Assembly: GCA_023079485.1 (NCBI GenBank)
Contig: CM041084.1
Location: 63,397,709-63,461,708 of the forward strand
Direction: 5' to 3'
DNA from: Archilochus colubris
Taxonomy: Eukaryota > Chordata > Aves > Apodiformes > Trochilidae
DNA length: 64,000 nt
Part shown: one piece after another, positions 47,142 to 62,123 of the stretch
Position numbering within the stretch: position 1 is the stretch's first letter
Layout of the letters: each line of letters starts with the position of its first letter
Notes under the pieces: generated by a model
Database searches by the model: none
What the model was told of the DNA's origin: nothing
What the model saw: only the letters and a program-made list of their open reading frames with translations
Position numbers and translations under genes: made by a program

Positions 47142-47394
47142 ATGCTGCCCGGGGTGGGGGTGTTCGGCACCGGCCTGACGGCGCGTGTGATCGTGCCGCT
47201 GCTGAAGGCGGAGGGCTTCGCCGTGAAAGCGCTGTGGGGCCGCACGCCCGAGGAGGCGGAGGAGCTGGCCAAGGAGATGAGCGTCCCTTTCTACACCAGC
47301 CGCATCGACGAGGTGCTGCTGCACCAGGACGTCGACCTGGTCTGCGTCAACTTGCCGCCGCCTCTCACCCGGCAGGTCGCCGTCAAGACCCTGG
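47142..47394 (+). CDS. GFOD1: GFOD1 first coding exon (3'-partial gene)
   Basis: Encodes the N-terminal 84 residues of glucose-fructose oxidoreductase domain-containing protein 1. It opens with a Rossmann-type dinucleotide-binding start, [17 protein letters not shown], and continues with [17 protein letters not shown] and [20 protein letters not shown], then NLPPPLTRQ. The Kozak context is strong (GCCGCCGCCATG). The exon ends CTGG|GTGAGT after 47394, splitting a Gly codon. Residues such as [10 protein letters not shown] and [11 protein letters not shown] fit GFOD1 rather than GFOD2. The remaining coding exon is beyond the window. The family is Gfo/Idh/MocA-like; its enzymatic role in vertebrates is unproven. 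Confidence 0.95.
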
Positions 47395-50300
47395 GTGAGT
47401 GGAGGTGACCGGGGGAGGTGGGGGACGGCCCCGCTGCGGGGTCGGGCTCGCTTGGGTTTGGCTCTCGCCTGGGGCTGAATGAGAGGAACCCCCACCTTAG
47501 CGCGGAGTTTTCCCCTTGATTTGCTTTTTCCCCCACCCCTTTCATTTGGAGAGGGGCTCGCCGAGTCGCGGGTGCCCCGGAGCTCCCCGTGGTAGCAGGC
47601 CGAGGAGCGGCGGGGGGATGGCGATGCGGCATCCCGGTGTGGCATCCCGCATCCCCGGTCCCCGCCGGTGCGTTCACTGGCAGTAGGCATCCGCCCCTCC
47701 GGGATGCACGGGCAAGTCTGGGCAGTGCCGTGCCGGGCCTGACACCCAGCCGAGGGGAGTGGGCAGGTGTCATCGGTGTCGCGGTAAAAAGGAGGAAGTC
47801 AGGGTAAAAAAAGAAGAAAAGAATAATCCTGCATTTCTCTGGTGGTTTCCATACACGCCCGCAAGGGCAGTGGGGAGCCGAGCATCGCTCCCCCTTTGCG
47901 GACACCCCAGCTTCGGGGTTCCGGCTCTGCCTCCGGCTCCGGGTCCCCAGCTGCAGACCAGAGAGGGCGGCAGGAAGCGGTGACAGCAGGGGAAACGTTT
48001 TTACACCCGAAGCTTAATGAAGATCACGTACAAAGGGAAGGAGGGACTGAGAAAGTAGGCATGCACTGTTGTAAGCTTCTCTGGTTTCAAGAGTGCAGAA
48101 ATGGGCCGCATCTTGCCTTCTCTTAAGTGAAGGTAAAGTCTGGGCTCTGTGCTTGCACATCCGTGCTCTCCCATCCGTAACTCTGATGGATTTTAGTGGG
48201 AGTACCCGCAGAAGTAAGGAAGTCTTATTTTTTTTTTTCTCCCTACAAGTGTAAATGGGAAAAGGTAAAAGTGAAGGGGAAGTGCTGTGTGTCATCTTTG
48301 TTGGAGAGTGCGCTGAGGTTATCAAGTCCGGGTGTCAGGTTTGGCTCTGGGGCTGCAGCTATGTAGGCTGATTGCTATCGCTTTCAGCCTCGTAAATGTG
48401 TGTGGCATGTGTCTGGCATGTCGTAGTGTTACATTGCTACTGGCATACTCATTAGTTACCTTTCTAATGCTTCTAATACCGCAGCTAGCTAGTGTTTTCA
48501 ACCTATGAAATTAAGCAATTAAGGTAATTATGGCAGTATCCAAGCAAACCTTGAGTATAGTTTTAGCATTTTTCTGAAAATAATGCTCACTGTTCCTTTC
48601 TGTACGTGGAAATGCTTGTCTTTCATAATACACTTTTGACTTTTTCCTTAACGTACAACACTTGCACCAGAGTACAACACTTGCACCTGACTTGTTTGCC
48701 GGGACGATGTGCAAATGGATTCCTAATGTAGAAATGCATATCCCACGGAACAAATAAAAGACAGTATCAGGGTAGCAAGGTTTCACATTTGACGCACATG
48801 AATTTGGTGACAATTGTGTCAGTTTTCCTGTGACAGTCTTTCCTGCAGGTGTTGCTCTTGGAAATGTCCCAGCTTGCCTGTGCTTCTGAAGGTAGGGGTC
48901 CCACAAGGCTTCAGTCAGACATAAGGCATCTGGTGTAAGAACAGGATTTCTTCTGAAAAAAAAGGAACAAAGTTGGTATGAATTTTTTTAGAGGGCTTAA
49001 AGTAATACAGGGTTTTGGCCCTCTGTGGATATTTGCAGCCAAAGAAGAAAAAAAAATCTGTTCCTGAACATGTGCTGAATTTATGAATGATGCAGACAAT
49101 TGATGTAGCTGAGATGTTACTGGTAACAGTCAATTGCTGATTCAATCTGCTAGCAACAAACTAGAAGAAAACTGAGGTGTTTTCTCCCTATTCATTGGTA
49201 CTGTACCATTCTCATCTCTCTTTCACTTATAGTTTATTTAGTTTCCTCCTATTCCCCAATGTTACTTTTTTTAATTTTGAAGTAGTGGTAAAATGTGTGA
49301 AAACATACCATGCGGTCATTAGAGAGGGATTAAACATGCTACAAGGTGATAATAGTCAACAGGGTAGAATGTTTTTGGTTTTGTTTTTTTTTTAGTGTCT
49401 TGCTTGAATAATACTTAAAGTATTATTATACTTTAGTCTCTGGTATGTGGGGGCAATATTGTATAGATTAAAGAAAGCAGAAGCTTGAAAAACATTCCTT
49501 ACCATGATAAGGAAAGGATATGCAAGGGAAGTTTTTTCAGCTTGTTTTTTTTTTTTTTTTTTGGGGGGGGAGAGGTTTCCTCTTGAGATTTCACACAAGA
49601 AACACTACACAGCAGCTACTCATGGAATAGACAGGGATACTGGAGGTTTTTACTCTTAGATGGAAGCTCCAGAAGGACAAAACCCAATGCCATTCATTAT
49701 GGCAGAAAAGGTTGAGAATGACATGTGTTATTTGTTAATACACCCAGGTCTGGCTTCTATAAGAGGGGAGGTATATCTAGCCTGGGAAGAGCAGGGACCA
49801 ACTTCTCTTTTGTATCTGTGTTTTATTTTAAACAGGCTTGTTGCCCAAAGCTGTGTTTTCATTTGGGGAAATTTTGTTATTAGAAAGAGCCCAGGGAACC
49901 AGTTGGTGGTGTTTCTGTCACCCATCTAGGGTGACCCTCTGAATTTGCAGTGCATTCAAATCCACTCTGGCCTATTTCTGATGCAGGCTCCGGAAATGAA
50001 GGTGGGGTGAAACAGGTGTCCCTGCAGCTGTGTTTAACTCAGACCATGCAGTGGGAAAAACTTGGTTGCTTTGTTTTCACTGGTACATCTGACCTGTAGA
50101 TGTATTGTTCCTTTAAGCATATTTTTGGCACAGTGGCCTATAACCCGCTATTAAAAAAAAAAAAGTGTGAGTACACTCCCCAGCTGAGGAAGTCACTGTA
50201 AGAAACTGTAGTTTCGTAGAAGCTGGGGAGGAGGGGGGGTAGGGGCAGAGAAAATGTGAGAAATAAAACCTTAAACTTGCCCTGTTAAACAGGATCTTGA

Positions 50301-53300
50301 TTAGGGTCTTACTCTGTATATCACTTTTATTAGAAACTGGATTGATGTTGGCAAATCTCTGGAACAGACTAAGTCCAAGAGAACATTGGAAACTAGGCTA
50401 GTTTGGATGATGACTGAAAACACAAATAGAAGTGACAGTGTTTTATGTGAACTGTGTTGATGGCCTCACTACAGCTTGAAAGGAATCAAATTCCCAGTTT
50501 GCTCCTGCAAAATGGAGCTGATGGACCCTTTTGCTTTTCTGCCTCTCATCTATCCTGCTCACTTAGGAGCTCTCTTGTTTATTGCTGTTTGTTCTCAGTC
50601 CCTGTACTTGAGGCTGCTGGGCACTGGCATAATGCAAAACTAATGTCCTGACCTTCCAGCTGCTTGGTGGTCAAGAAGGATTGGTGGTTGAATGTTTGGG
50701 TAAGCATAGGGAATAGTCCTAGTGTTGAATAAGGGTGTTTGGCATGTTTGCTAGAAGTGGCCTGCTTTTCTCCTGCCTACATTCATTAGGAATACCGTTC
50801 ATATCCCAGTCCTAATGAGATGTGGGAGGTGTGTTTGCATTCAGTGACAAAATATGTCACCAGAGTGCCTATTTGTGCTCAGCATCAGAAGTGTTACTGG
50901 TACAGATAATATAATATGGCCATCCACCTGGTTCAAAGCTGTCAAGTCATGACCTTCCACAATATAATCCCTCTTCCTCCTTCAGTTCAATATGACATTT
51001 TTCAGATCGTGACTAAAACAGTTACCCTGTGTGACTAAATAGCTGTAACATCAGGGGAAATGATTTACTGCAGGTGGTGCTGAGAAGTCTGTGATGACAT
51101 TTCATCTGGAAGTTGAAGGGGAAAACACAAATATCTCTGGTCCTGTTGGTGCTTGAGTCAAGACAACTTGGCTAAAGAGAATTTATTCCTGAGGTTCATG
51201 TAAGTGTATCTGGGGAGCAAATGTTTTGGTTTTGGGAAGAGTCAAGTACCAGATGTTTTCAAAGTGTGTCTCTGGAGATGTTGCCCTTAGTTCTATTTAC
51301 AGTAGTTTTGCTTACTCTGCCATCTTAAGTTAAGGTCAGGAATACTGAGCTATATGGTGAACATTGACTGTGCATGTTTTCAACCATATCTATACAGTAT
51401 TAATTTAAAAAAATGTTTATATTGTAGTAGCACATGGTAGGAGTCCATTCTGCCTGGGGACTGTACGCACTAAGATTCCCCAGCCCTCTAGAGATTGTTC
51501 CTTTTTAAGGAGCACTTAAATTCGTTGGCTGACTGGTGCTTCTTCTATACTTGACTGTCCTCATGAGGGAGTATCTTTATTTAGAGAGAAACAAATGTTA
51601 CTGCTCAGATTCTTGCCTTCCCACCCCTTCCCAGGCCGTACCGGTATCATGCAGGCATGCGGTATAAACCCCTTGTCCTGAATATGTTTATAAGAACTCC
51701 TTGTTGAAGTACTGGAAATGTTATCACTGGATCTGCCTCTGAAGTGGAAGGAACATCAGCTGCAGTGAAGTAATTCACAGAACTGATGCAATCTCGTAAT
51801 TAATTTCTACATTCTGCTGCACCCATGCAAATCAGGCAGAGCTTACATGGTTGTAGCAGTGGATAGTACTTGGTCTAGAGTTTGTAAAAGGGTTAAGATC
51901 CTTTGGGATGAGATGCTCTATTAAGAGAAAACATTATCATGATTATTTATTATTAATAGCAGTATAATATCTGTCCTGCAATATTGAGTTTAAATTTGAC
52001 CTAACAGCAGTGACTTTCAGCAGAATACAGTATTGTACTTGGAAGGCAGATGACTTTGCAGCATATTAATGTGAATTATGGTCATCTTAGAGCAAAAGAA
52101 AAAGTGAAGTGCTGTCAGTCTTCAATCAGCAGAATTAGAAAAGGGCTATGGTGCCTTTTTTGGCATGTATTAGAAAGTCAGTCTAAAGAGCCTCCTGGTA
52201 AATGGTTGCAAGACTTGTTCCTATTTGAGTGATGATGATATACCACAGAAAATGGCACCTAGCTCTTCCATTGACCTCTTCAGTGCTGCAGACCTTTAAT
52301 TCCACTGTTCTTCCTGTAAAGCTACAGAGTTACTGTGGGATTTGGCCTCTGAGACAGCTAAGATAAAGAGCACTATTCAGGTTCCTAAAACAAACCCCTT
52401 GTTTTTTTTTGTTCTTGCTTTCAAATCAAAGGCATATCTTCATTTTCCCCTGTTGTCTTGCTCTGTGTGAAAGTAACCACCAGTTCTGTTGCTGCAGTAG
52501 TAGAGTAAGTTGGAGGCCCAGTACGGGCCGAGTATGAACCTGGTATACTGGAATGCTGAGCTCATGCACTGATGACACACCCACATTTGCTTAGACTAAG
52601 GAAGAGCCAGTTGAGATTTGAGATTAAAGTGTTTATATTGAACAGTGTTAGGTATGGAGACCACCATTGTGATCCTGTTGGCTCAGTTTGTGTTGCTGCA
52701 CTGTTTTAAAATGGAGTGTCTGGCTTCAGGGAGTTCAAAAGGCTACAAAGAAGAGTTGCAGTGTTGCTGCCTTGAGACCAGCATCGGCAGCTGAAGCCTA
52801 GTGGGATGAACCTCCGGAGGACTGCTGTGAGTCCAGACTTGTGCACACTCAGCTGGGTGCTGTAGAGATGTGGAAAGCAGCAGCACTGTCAGTTTAGAAA
52901 GTCAAGGTCCTTCAGCTTTCTGCTCCTCTATCAGTAGTTACTGTGCTGTGTAGGTGGGTTGGCTGAAACAAATGCATGCCCAAGTCCTTTGCTGCTCTAC
53001 TTCTCCCTGTGATTTAAACAGAAAAATGAGATGCTAGAGCATGGACACCCTTCTTCCAGCTGCTTGGCTGCTGAGGGCTTGGACCTTTGACAGTAAGCAG
53101 CAAAGGACATAAGGGCAATGCTGGCCTCAGCCACTGCCAATGTTTTATCTATCAACCTTTATTAGGCAGAGCCTATAGTAAGAATGGTGATATTTGGTTG
53201 AGAAGTCTGACTTTAATTTAGATACATGAGTCAGAGGGGGCTTTTGTTTTGGTTTAAATATTTAAGTCCTTAAGGCCTCTCTCTGTTTCCCTGCACTATT

Positions 53301-54402
53301 CTTTCAGCACTCTTCTGGTCTTGCATCGGTATTAGTAATGGTAGCAAATACAACTATTTTTCCTATCCTCTGTGGTACTGGAAGAACTCTGCTCTTCAAA
53401 AATTAGTGCATTTTAGTGCCATTCCCATCTCTGGTCCTTTCAGGGCATCCTTGTCAGTGTTAACAGTAATGCTGTGGCATTACCAATACCATAATATCTT
53501 GATCTGGTGTTGAAAAGAGCTGAAAGAGGTAAGTAGGTCTCTTAGGTGTGGCTTCTGATATGGGTGATGAAGTTATGACTAATGTGTCAACTCTAAAAGG
53601 GATGGAAATTGTAAAATCATCTCCCATGAACAAAACAAGGATTACTGCATTGCTGCTAGAGGTGTAGGCACGCATGTCTTGCCTTGTGGCTGTGTGCTAG
53701 TGTTTTTAAATAATAGGTGAGTTAAGGAAGAATTTGTAGATAATTGTGAAGAAAGTAAAATAGGTTGGGCAGATTGCTAAGCTGTTGCCTCTTTTTCCAA
53801 TTTTTTTTCTTAATGCCCTCTCATATCCAAGACTGACATTACATGATAAAGAAATTTGCTATATGATTCCAGACATGAATAGTTGAGTACAGCCCCTGAC
53901 ACAAACAGGGTATTTCTAGCACAGCCAATATTGGTGTTATTTACAGGCTACTGCAGTGCAATAACACCCTTCACTATTAATATCAGTTTGCCACAGTTAT
54001 CCGGAGTTGCTATGAATTGTTCTGGTTTCCTCAAACCACCCAACTACTTTTTGTTTGTTATTATTATAATAAAACTCTTAGCTCACAAGAGAGAGCTGAC
54101 AAAGTCAGGGACTTAATTTACAAGGTCAGCATGCATGCAATTAACAAAAAAACATTTCAAGTCTTAAGTCTTAATTTTAAACAAATTGATTTAAATTATT
54201 ATATAATTAAACAGGAACAATCCCTTGTGTAGGTTCCCTAACCTAATTTAAATTATTTAGATTTAATTTAATCTATGTGCTTGGTTTGCACATAGATTTT
54301 TGTACCAATGTGATTACAACTACAAGGGGTATGATTTCTGTAATAATTGCTGCATGGCCATTAGAAATCCAGCTGGTGTTACTGGTGGTGCAGATGCCTG
54401 GC

Positions 54403-54767
54403 AGAGAATGTTTTGGGTTAGAAGGGACCTTAAAGATCATCCAGTTCCAACCCCCTTGCCATGGGGAAGAACACCTCCCACTGAACCAGGTTGCTCGAGG
54501 CCCCATCCAACCTGGCCTTCAACACTTACAGGAATGGGAAGTGTTCCATCCACAGCTTCCCTGGGCAGCCTGTGCCAGTGTCTCACCACCTTCACAGTGA
54601 AGAATTTCTTCTTAACATCTAACATAAATCTACCCTCTTCCAGTTTGAAACCCTCATCCTATCACTAGATGCCCTTGTAAGAAGTCCCTCCCTGGCTTTC
54701 CTGTCTTCTGGAAGGCTACTGCCCTTGTAGCCCTCTGAACCACCCCATCTCTGAACAGCCGCACCTC
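54403..54767 (-). mobile_element. CR1 LINE 3' fragment, minus orientation
   Basis: In the GFOD1 intron. Reads as the reverse complement of a CR1 3' end: TTTGGGTTAGAAGGGACCTT, CAACCTGGCCTTCAACACTT, CAGTGAAGAATTTCTTCTTA and CCCTTGTAGCCCTCTGAACC. It is 5'-truncated. Confidence 0.93.
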
Positions 54768-57700
54768 TTAATAGAGTTGCATAGTGGTATCTGAATTTGG
54801 TACAGGTTATTACCTCTGGTGTGCAGGCATAGATTTTCAGATGCATATATATTTAGAACATTCAGCTGGTATGTATGTGTCCATGTCACCAGTGTAGTCC
54901 AGCTCCAGATGTGTTGCTACAGCTGTACTCTGTATAAAGGTGATTGATGCATTAATTTAGGTGGCTTATTGTTGAGGAGTCCTGTTTGGCTTTTGGATCA
55001 CTGAAACCTTCGAGCAGAAGTCCCAAAAAGATCTGAAGAGTTTTCCTGTGCTTCTTCAGGAGCTGTCTATGCTAAAAATGTAGTGGTGAAGAGCAGAGAA
55101 GGGTGGGCCTTGCTGCACTGCATAGCTGACCTGAACACCAGTGTCAGACATGCATCTGGCAAGTGTAAGCATAATTATCCTTGAGAGCTTTGGATGCCTC
55201 TTATAGCTGCACTTCCAGATGGTGGAACTGGCGTCCAGGATAGTGTAAACAGCAGGTCTGTATTAATACAGAGGTCTGACGTACAGGATAGCAGGAACTT
55301 TAGGGGATTGTGTAGAATGAGAATTTACCCTGTCTTCTCCTTTGGAAAGAGATAACATCCTTAATTTTAGCCCAGTCAGGGCTAGTGATGAAAACTGCTA
55401 TTTATGAAGCCTAACTCCTTAATATGAACATGGTAAAGAGCAGAGAAAATGAGAATATGGTGTGAGGAACTTGGTAGAAGTGTAAGAATAAACAATGGTT
55501 TAACACAGGAGTAAAATTACTTTTATCATTTGCTACAGTGCTAGAGTTTGTCCTCAGGGTGAAAACCGCTGCCTTCAGTTCTGTTGGATCAGCAACACAG
55601 CTTTAGTGAAGCAGATGGTGTAGAAAAAAAGGTAGCAACTTTGTTTTGCATTCTGATGTTTCCATGGCTTTTATCAGCAATAAAGACCCTTGTTTTGGCA
55701 CTTCCTTGCAGTGAATGTTTGGCAGTCTTCAGCTATTCCATCTGGCAATTTTTTGCCAGGAAGTGACCAGAAGGGAGGTCATGGTTGAATTAAATACTGT
55801 CTCTAGCATACTGAGCTTCACATGGCTAATGAGAAGCCCTAATATAGAGAGCTTTTAAAAATCTAAGTGGAGTCAAGCTAGGAGAAAGAACTGTAAAATA
55901 ACAGTTAACCTTACAGTGTTGGAGTGATGTTGCTTACAAATGTTAATGTGAAACCAAAGGCTAGACTGGGAACTCAGAATTCTTCCTTGGTGTCTATACA
56001 CATGCATCATTTGTATGTATAAAAATTTAAAAATAAACAAAGCAAAACGCAACATTAAGGTGAAAAATATATAAATTCAAAATTGCTGGAAGTTCCTCCC
56101 CTTCCTTTACTTCCTCAGCCCATGAAAGACAATGCAACTTTTCTGTGGTGATAGGAAAGGGGAAAGAGAATAGCTCAGAGAACATATGAAACAGTTGCAG
56201 CCAAGCTCATGCATGTTACAGTAAAGTGCAGAAATGTGCCTAAAAGATGCGTGTAAAAGCTTGGGTTCTTCTATCGCTTGCTCCACTTCTAATGCAAATA
56301 AACCTCTACTGGATCAAAGGAAATAGTTGAAATTTATGATGTTGTTACTGAGAACACATTGTGGCCTGAAAGAAAAGCTAACTGCACCACAGGGAGAGGA
56401 GTCTGGCCTTGGAGATCTGTGTCTTCCTGGCAAAAGCTTCTCTGTCAATTTAGGAAATGATTGGTGGGAGTCTTGGGACACAGTACTGCAAACCTTTGCT
56501 TGCTTCAGTAGTCTCCTTGAAGACCAAATCCTTGATTTCATACAGGGAGTATTTGTCAGGCACTGTAATTCATGTAAGTAGGAATCTACTTGCCAACTGC
56601 CTTTGTACCAGCTCATCAAAAGATCCGAAGGTATAGCTACATCTGTGCAATTCCACATCTCAATAAAGTTGTTATGGCCGCTTGTCTGCAGGAATGAAAA
56701 ATAAAGTAGAAAATATTTGGAGCAGAGGTACTTAAAAAGGTTTAGCCATAATCTGTGAGAAGCTGTGGCTAAATGGGCAAAACAGCTTGTAGAACTCTTG
56801 TGACTTGCTGCTAGCTTTGGAGGAACTTGACAATTTAGCGTTGTGAAAGATGCTTCATGGTTACACATTATGAGATGCCCTCGTTTCTGGGGCAGAGCAC
56901 CAAGCACCACTCCCTGAGACTGGTTTGTGGAAACAAGGTAAGTCTGATCCAAATACATGAGAAGGTGTTCTCAATTCTGTATCTGTGATTAACAGAAGGG
57001 ACTCATTATTTGTGTTGCTGAAGAATTCTGTTTAAAAATCTGTGTCGTGAGACGCTTGGTTTGCAGGGGTGATGTCTTTGCTAAGCTAGCCAAAATAAAT
57101 TTGCACATGGTATATGGCTATTGGCATTGCTTGAGAGAGCCATGGACCTGAATTGTAATTCTGGCTATGATTTTTACTGGACCTCACCATCTAACCGTTA
57201 GGAAAAAAATACTAAGATGCATTGTATGTAAAATGAGGGAAATCTGTGTTCACAAGCCATCTCACTTCTATTTCATACATACTGATCTGTTTGTTTGTGA
57301 GATTTGATGTTAGCTAGCAGACTTACTTATGCCTTTTAACTATAGTGTTGTCTCAAAGCTCTCCATATAAAATTAATTGTGTTGGTACTGTGGTTGTCAT
57401 TGTTTGAAATTACAAATCTATTCACGTAGGCGAAGGTGATCCTTCACAGGGCTTGATGTGCATGGATATTTTTGCAGCTGCTGAGACCATACCTGCTACC
57501 ATCTGTGTGCAGAGAGATGTGACCTCTTGTGTGTCAGGTGGGGGCACCCCTTGGGGTGTGTTTGATGAAACTCCTATCCTCTCTCAGCAAGAGTGGCATG
57601 TTGAAAATAGGCTTGAGCTCTCATTTTCCATAATGTAGACTGTGCATCTTAATTAGATTGCATTCATTTGCCTTCCTGAAGCTGGTTTCATCTTTCATGA

Positions 57701-60700
57701 TTCTCAAAAGTATGGACTAGGGAGTATGGAGGGGTTAAGAGATTTGCTGAAGCTCATGTGGGACACTGATGACAGGGACAGGAGCTGGGTCATATCTGCT
57801 CTGTCACCACAGCACACACTGTGGCTGAACTCTGTGGAGTGGATAGTGATCCCAGAAAATGTGTGAGCTGCTAGAAGAGGACTGATCTGTCACTCTGGCT
57901 GGGGCTTTTCCCTGGGTGGTTGTGCAGGTGGTCTAGAACCATGATGAGAAGAGAGAAGTGGGGACAGTGCTGGGAAACCAAATTCCCAGTGGAAAGTAAG
58001 CTCTACACTCCTCTTGTTGATGTCTCTTTTTAATGTGTACAGGGCAGTTTGTGAAAGAATTGCAAGGCTGCTAGAGGGTTTCCCTCTCTGGGAAAGATTC
58101 ATGGGTGGGATTGAGTGATTCACAGCTGTGTTGAGTTTGAGGATTGTATCTGCACTGAATATGGATTATTAATGCCAGTAATCATATTTCCAGTGTTGGA
58201 GCTTTATTTAACAGATGCTACAAAAAAATCTGATTAAGCCAGCTTGCTATGAGCAGTGAAGGCTCAGTAGATAGGGGACTTGTGTGTTTTTTTAAATATA
58301 ATATGCAATTTTTCTTTACTATTAGAATGCCCTCTGCATAGTGGGAAACCCCTTTTTTTCACAGATGGGCAGGCCTTTCTGGAAGACAGATAATAGCATA
58401 CATGTATGTACTTTTTGGTTGCAAATACAAGCCTTGAGCATCACCTTAAGCCAATGTGAACAAGTTCAGCTTTGCAGCTGCTGTTAGAAGGTTCTCAAGT
58501 GTAAAAAAATACTTATTTGCAGGTCTGGGCATTTTTTTCATCCCTGTAGAGTGCTTTTTAGGGCCTCTTGGTTTGGGCACAATCATGGAAGAGCACAGGG
58601 TGAAAGCGAGTAGGGTTCTGGTGGCTGCTGCAGTAGTGTGTGCTGTCTCAGCACAATTATACTTACAGGGAATTTGCACGAGAGGGAATTGCACTATATG
58701 GGGACACATGAAAGGTCTTTTCCTTTCTGACTACATCTGCATTTTAGTGCATTTCTCCAGGCTGGTGAGCTGGTGAGGTATTTAAAAGCATTTCTTTCAC
58801 TTGGTGTTCAAAAGCAAATTATGGGGTGTTGCTCTAACTGCTGAATTGGATTTTGGCAAATCATTAAAGGTTTCCTTGAAGATGCTTAAGTGTAACATAA
58901 CAAGTGTGATATTAACCATCCTTGTGAGCTCTTGAGAACAAGGAGTAGATTTTGAGGTTTTTTGCTTACTTTGGGGAGTAATTTCTCTTGAATTTCCTTT
59001 TGGTAAAGGGGACACATCAAAGAATTAACAGCACAGGTGATATCTCTATTGTAAGGATAATTTAATAGCATAGAAGTATGACATGATTTTTAATTTTTTT
59101 TACTCTTAAGGTGTGCATTTTAACAAGGCCCTGATAGGACATGGATTTGGCCCTTTATCTTTGAGGACCATGTGTTTCCAAAGGACCCTTAGCAGACAGC
59201 TGTTGCACTAATAAAGTTTCCTGGCTGGAAGTGTCAGGTGTTTGGACTGCAGCTCTGGACCAGGGCAAGGATGATGTGTATTTCCAGGTTTTTATAATGG
59301 TCTGTTTGGTTGGAATATACTAACCTAAATTTTGTGTGGATTATGTGGTGCTTACAGCTGGGGACTCTGAGTGTTAGATCCAAGCAGATTATGTGGGTTA
59401 TACTCTTGTGATTGCAGTGAGTAGAAATATATTTATATTTTTTATCTGCGTATCAAAAATCTCTGCAACAAACTTTGGATGAGCTTGTGCTTTGGGAGTA
59501 GGCTTGCGAAGTTGCTATAATCATTAATGGGGAGAAAACCAGGAGTATCATATTCTTTAAGACCTGTCAGTAAATTAAAACCGTATGAATTTGCAATTGA
59601 GTATTGTTAATGGTATACATATCTTTAGTAATACCATTTCAATCTCTGTGTTTTTATTTCTGTTTTATTCCTGGGCTTGCCTAGCACTGTGAAGCTTGTT
59701 AGGGCCTGAAACTTATATTAGGGAAATGAAAATTGTGGGTAATTGTGCTGCTTCAGTTTGCTCGCAGCAAGCAGTGGGTGTTTTTTTCTTGAAAAAAATG
59801 AAAATAAAAATAGAGCCACAAAGAAAGAGAAGTCAGAAAATTAACATCAGACTAAGCCTCTGTAGCTATGATTGAAAAGTGGTGTACCGTGAGCCTCTCT
59901 TCTGATTTAATGCAGCTGTGCTGTCCCAGTCTCTAAACCTGTAATTACAAGATTGAGAGATGGATTGATGTGGATTGTAGTAAGGATATTAATTAAAATA
60001 CTGTGGATGATGTGGTGAACAGTATGCCTTATGTGCTTTAAATAAAGGAAATAGAGAATAATTCAAAATGCCATGAGTTGTCAACATTGGGTCTTATTTC
60101 TTCTACTCTTGAATGTTCAAGAAATTGTAAATTTCTTCATGGGGTTCAAGATAGTGAAAATATAGGGCTATAGGTCAAGTTATTTATGGTCAGATGTTAA
60201 TATTTATAGGATTAAACCACTTTCAGCTGGCATTTTGCTTTTCAGACATGCAAGCCAGAAACAAGACCTTTGTTGAGTAATCTTGGATATACCTCTGGAT
60301 TTACTAGAATTTAATCATCAGTGTTCATGCCTGTGTCTCCCTGTGCACTCAGGCACAGAAATATTGAGGCAGTCAGTCATCTTCATTCCTCCCTGGGATT
60401 AAATTATGCAGAAATGGAGCAGGTTAAAAACACTTTAGGCAGGTGGGGTTGGAAGTCCATTTGTCCCTGGTTCCTATTTTCACAGATCCTCCAGCCCTTA
60501 ACACAGCTGCAAAAATCCTTTTGTCCTGTACTTTTTCATCTCTCCCAGGAGAAGTTTTACAGTGATGGGAAAATTCTCAGTGCTGTTGATGGCTGCAGGT
60601 GTCAGAACCCATTAATTTGAAGGACATCACCAGTGGGGAATTACCAGGGGTAGCATTAGGTTGCAGGGTTCTTCCAGGAAGTGTGGTGTTGTTTCAGGTT

Positions 60701-62123
60701 ACAGGAGGAAGATGTGGATTGATGCGCAATAAATCCTTGCGTGCCCCCGGTGAGTTGCACACTGTTGTCATTGTGGACTTCCTCAGGACAGCAGTGTGTG
60801 TTTTGGTGTAAATGTAGAAAGGAGGTTATCTTCCTGGCCAGGACACCTGGGCATCTCACCCTCTCTGTTGGTGAAAAACAGTGGAATAGGCAGTGTCCTG
60901 TGTGCAGGGTCATTAGCCATTATTGCAGAGATGACTTTGACTTGGTGGGAGGCACATGGGAAAACTCATGCAGATTTGCTTTGGAGGTCAATTGCTAAAA
61001 ATCCACAGGCCTTGAAGAACTCACTGTCTCTAAAATTTTTAGCCTTTCAAAATATTCCAAATTTGGCCCATAAGAATTTGAGCAGTAAAAGAGTATGTCA
61101 GGGCTCCCAGGCATGACTCTGAAGGATCTTCCACGTGCCTAAAACTGAGAGACTTGAAATTCTTCTGGTTTGATACTGGCAGAAACTCATCTCTTTAAAG
61201 CTTGTTTCTGTTAAGTAGTTCTTGTTTTGTCCAAAACTCACAAAGAAAGTGGTCTACTGAACACAGTGTTACAAGAAACGGAAAGCCAAACCCATTTGGT
61301 TGCATTGTCTCAGCAAGAACTTCTGCGAGACTGAAAAAAGTGACCAAGATTTTTCAACTATTTTTTGGTTTTCCTGTGTAGCTTTATGGCTGATGCCTTG
61401 CTGCCAAGTTTCATATTGGAGCAGTTTTAAGATTAAGCTGTAAATACTAAAAGGTGGGATAAAAAGATGATGGAAGTGTGCAGTGGACCATAGCTGTGCT
61501 GTGCTGCTGCTGCCATCTGCAAAGCAGCAAGCTTCAGGCAAAACAGAGAATACTGTATAGCTCTCTGTGTGACTGATTTTCTTATGTTCATTTGCTTGTG
61601 TTTGGCTTGTTAGCATCATTTGGAAGCAGAGGTAAAGAAGACTATGGGCTGTTCAGTGGTTAATTCCAGGATTAGGGGTAGAAAGCACCTAAGCTGTGTC
61701 TCAACTCCCTCTTTGTAGGAGCCAGATGCTTGCTGTAGGGTCCTTGACTGTAACAGCACTGTATTAAGCCATGCCCAGCTTTGTGCAAAGTCTGATGCTG
61801 AAAAGGTGTAGTGTTCTTTGCTATTTCTTGTCTTTGAAAATGCATGCTCAAAAACACCAGATAACACTTGCCTGGGAGAGGAAATGATAAGAGGGGAGAG
61901 GCTGCTCTAGGGAGGGAGGCCTGAGTATGAGACACCTCCCTTGATAGAGAAGGCAAAAAATAGACAAACACAGAAAGTGGAGAAGTGTGCGTGATGCTGA
62001 CAAATTTGGCCTGAGGAAATCAGCTGAATAAAGGCCAGCAGGGAAGGGGATGGTTGAGAAGCCAGAGTAGGAGAGGGGGGGCATGTTTAATACAGCAGTC
62101 TGTGCTACTGTGACTCAACTTGC

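Noticed and set aside
46140..47905. Several overlapping ORFs of 130-290 codons on both strands around the GFOD1 start
   Set aside because: High GC removes stop codons; the translations are low-complexity Arg/Pro/Ala and antisense shadows of the CpG island and the GFOD1 exon.
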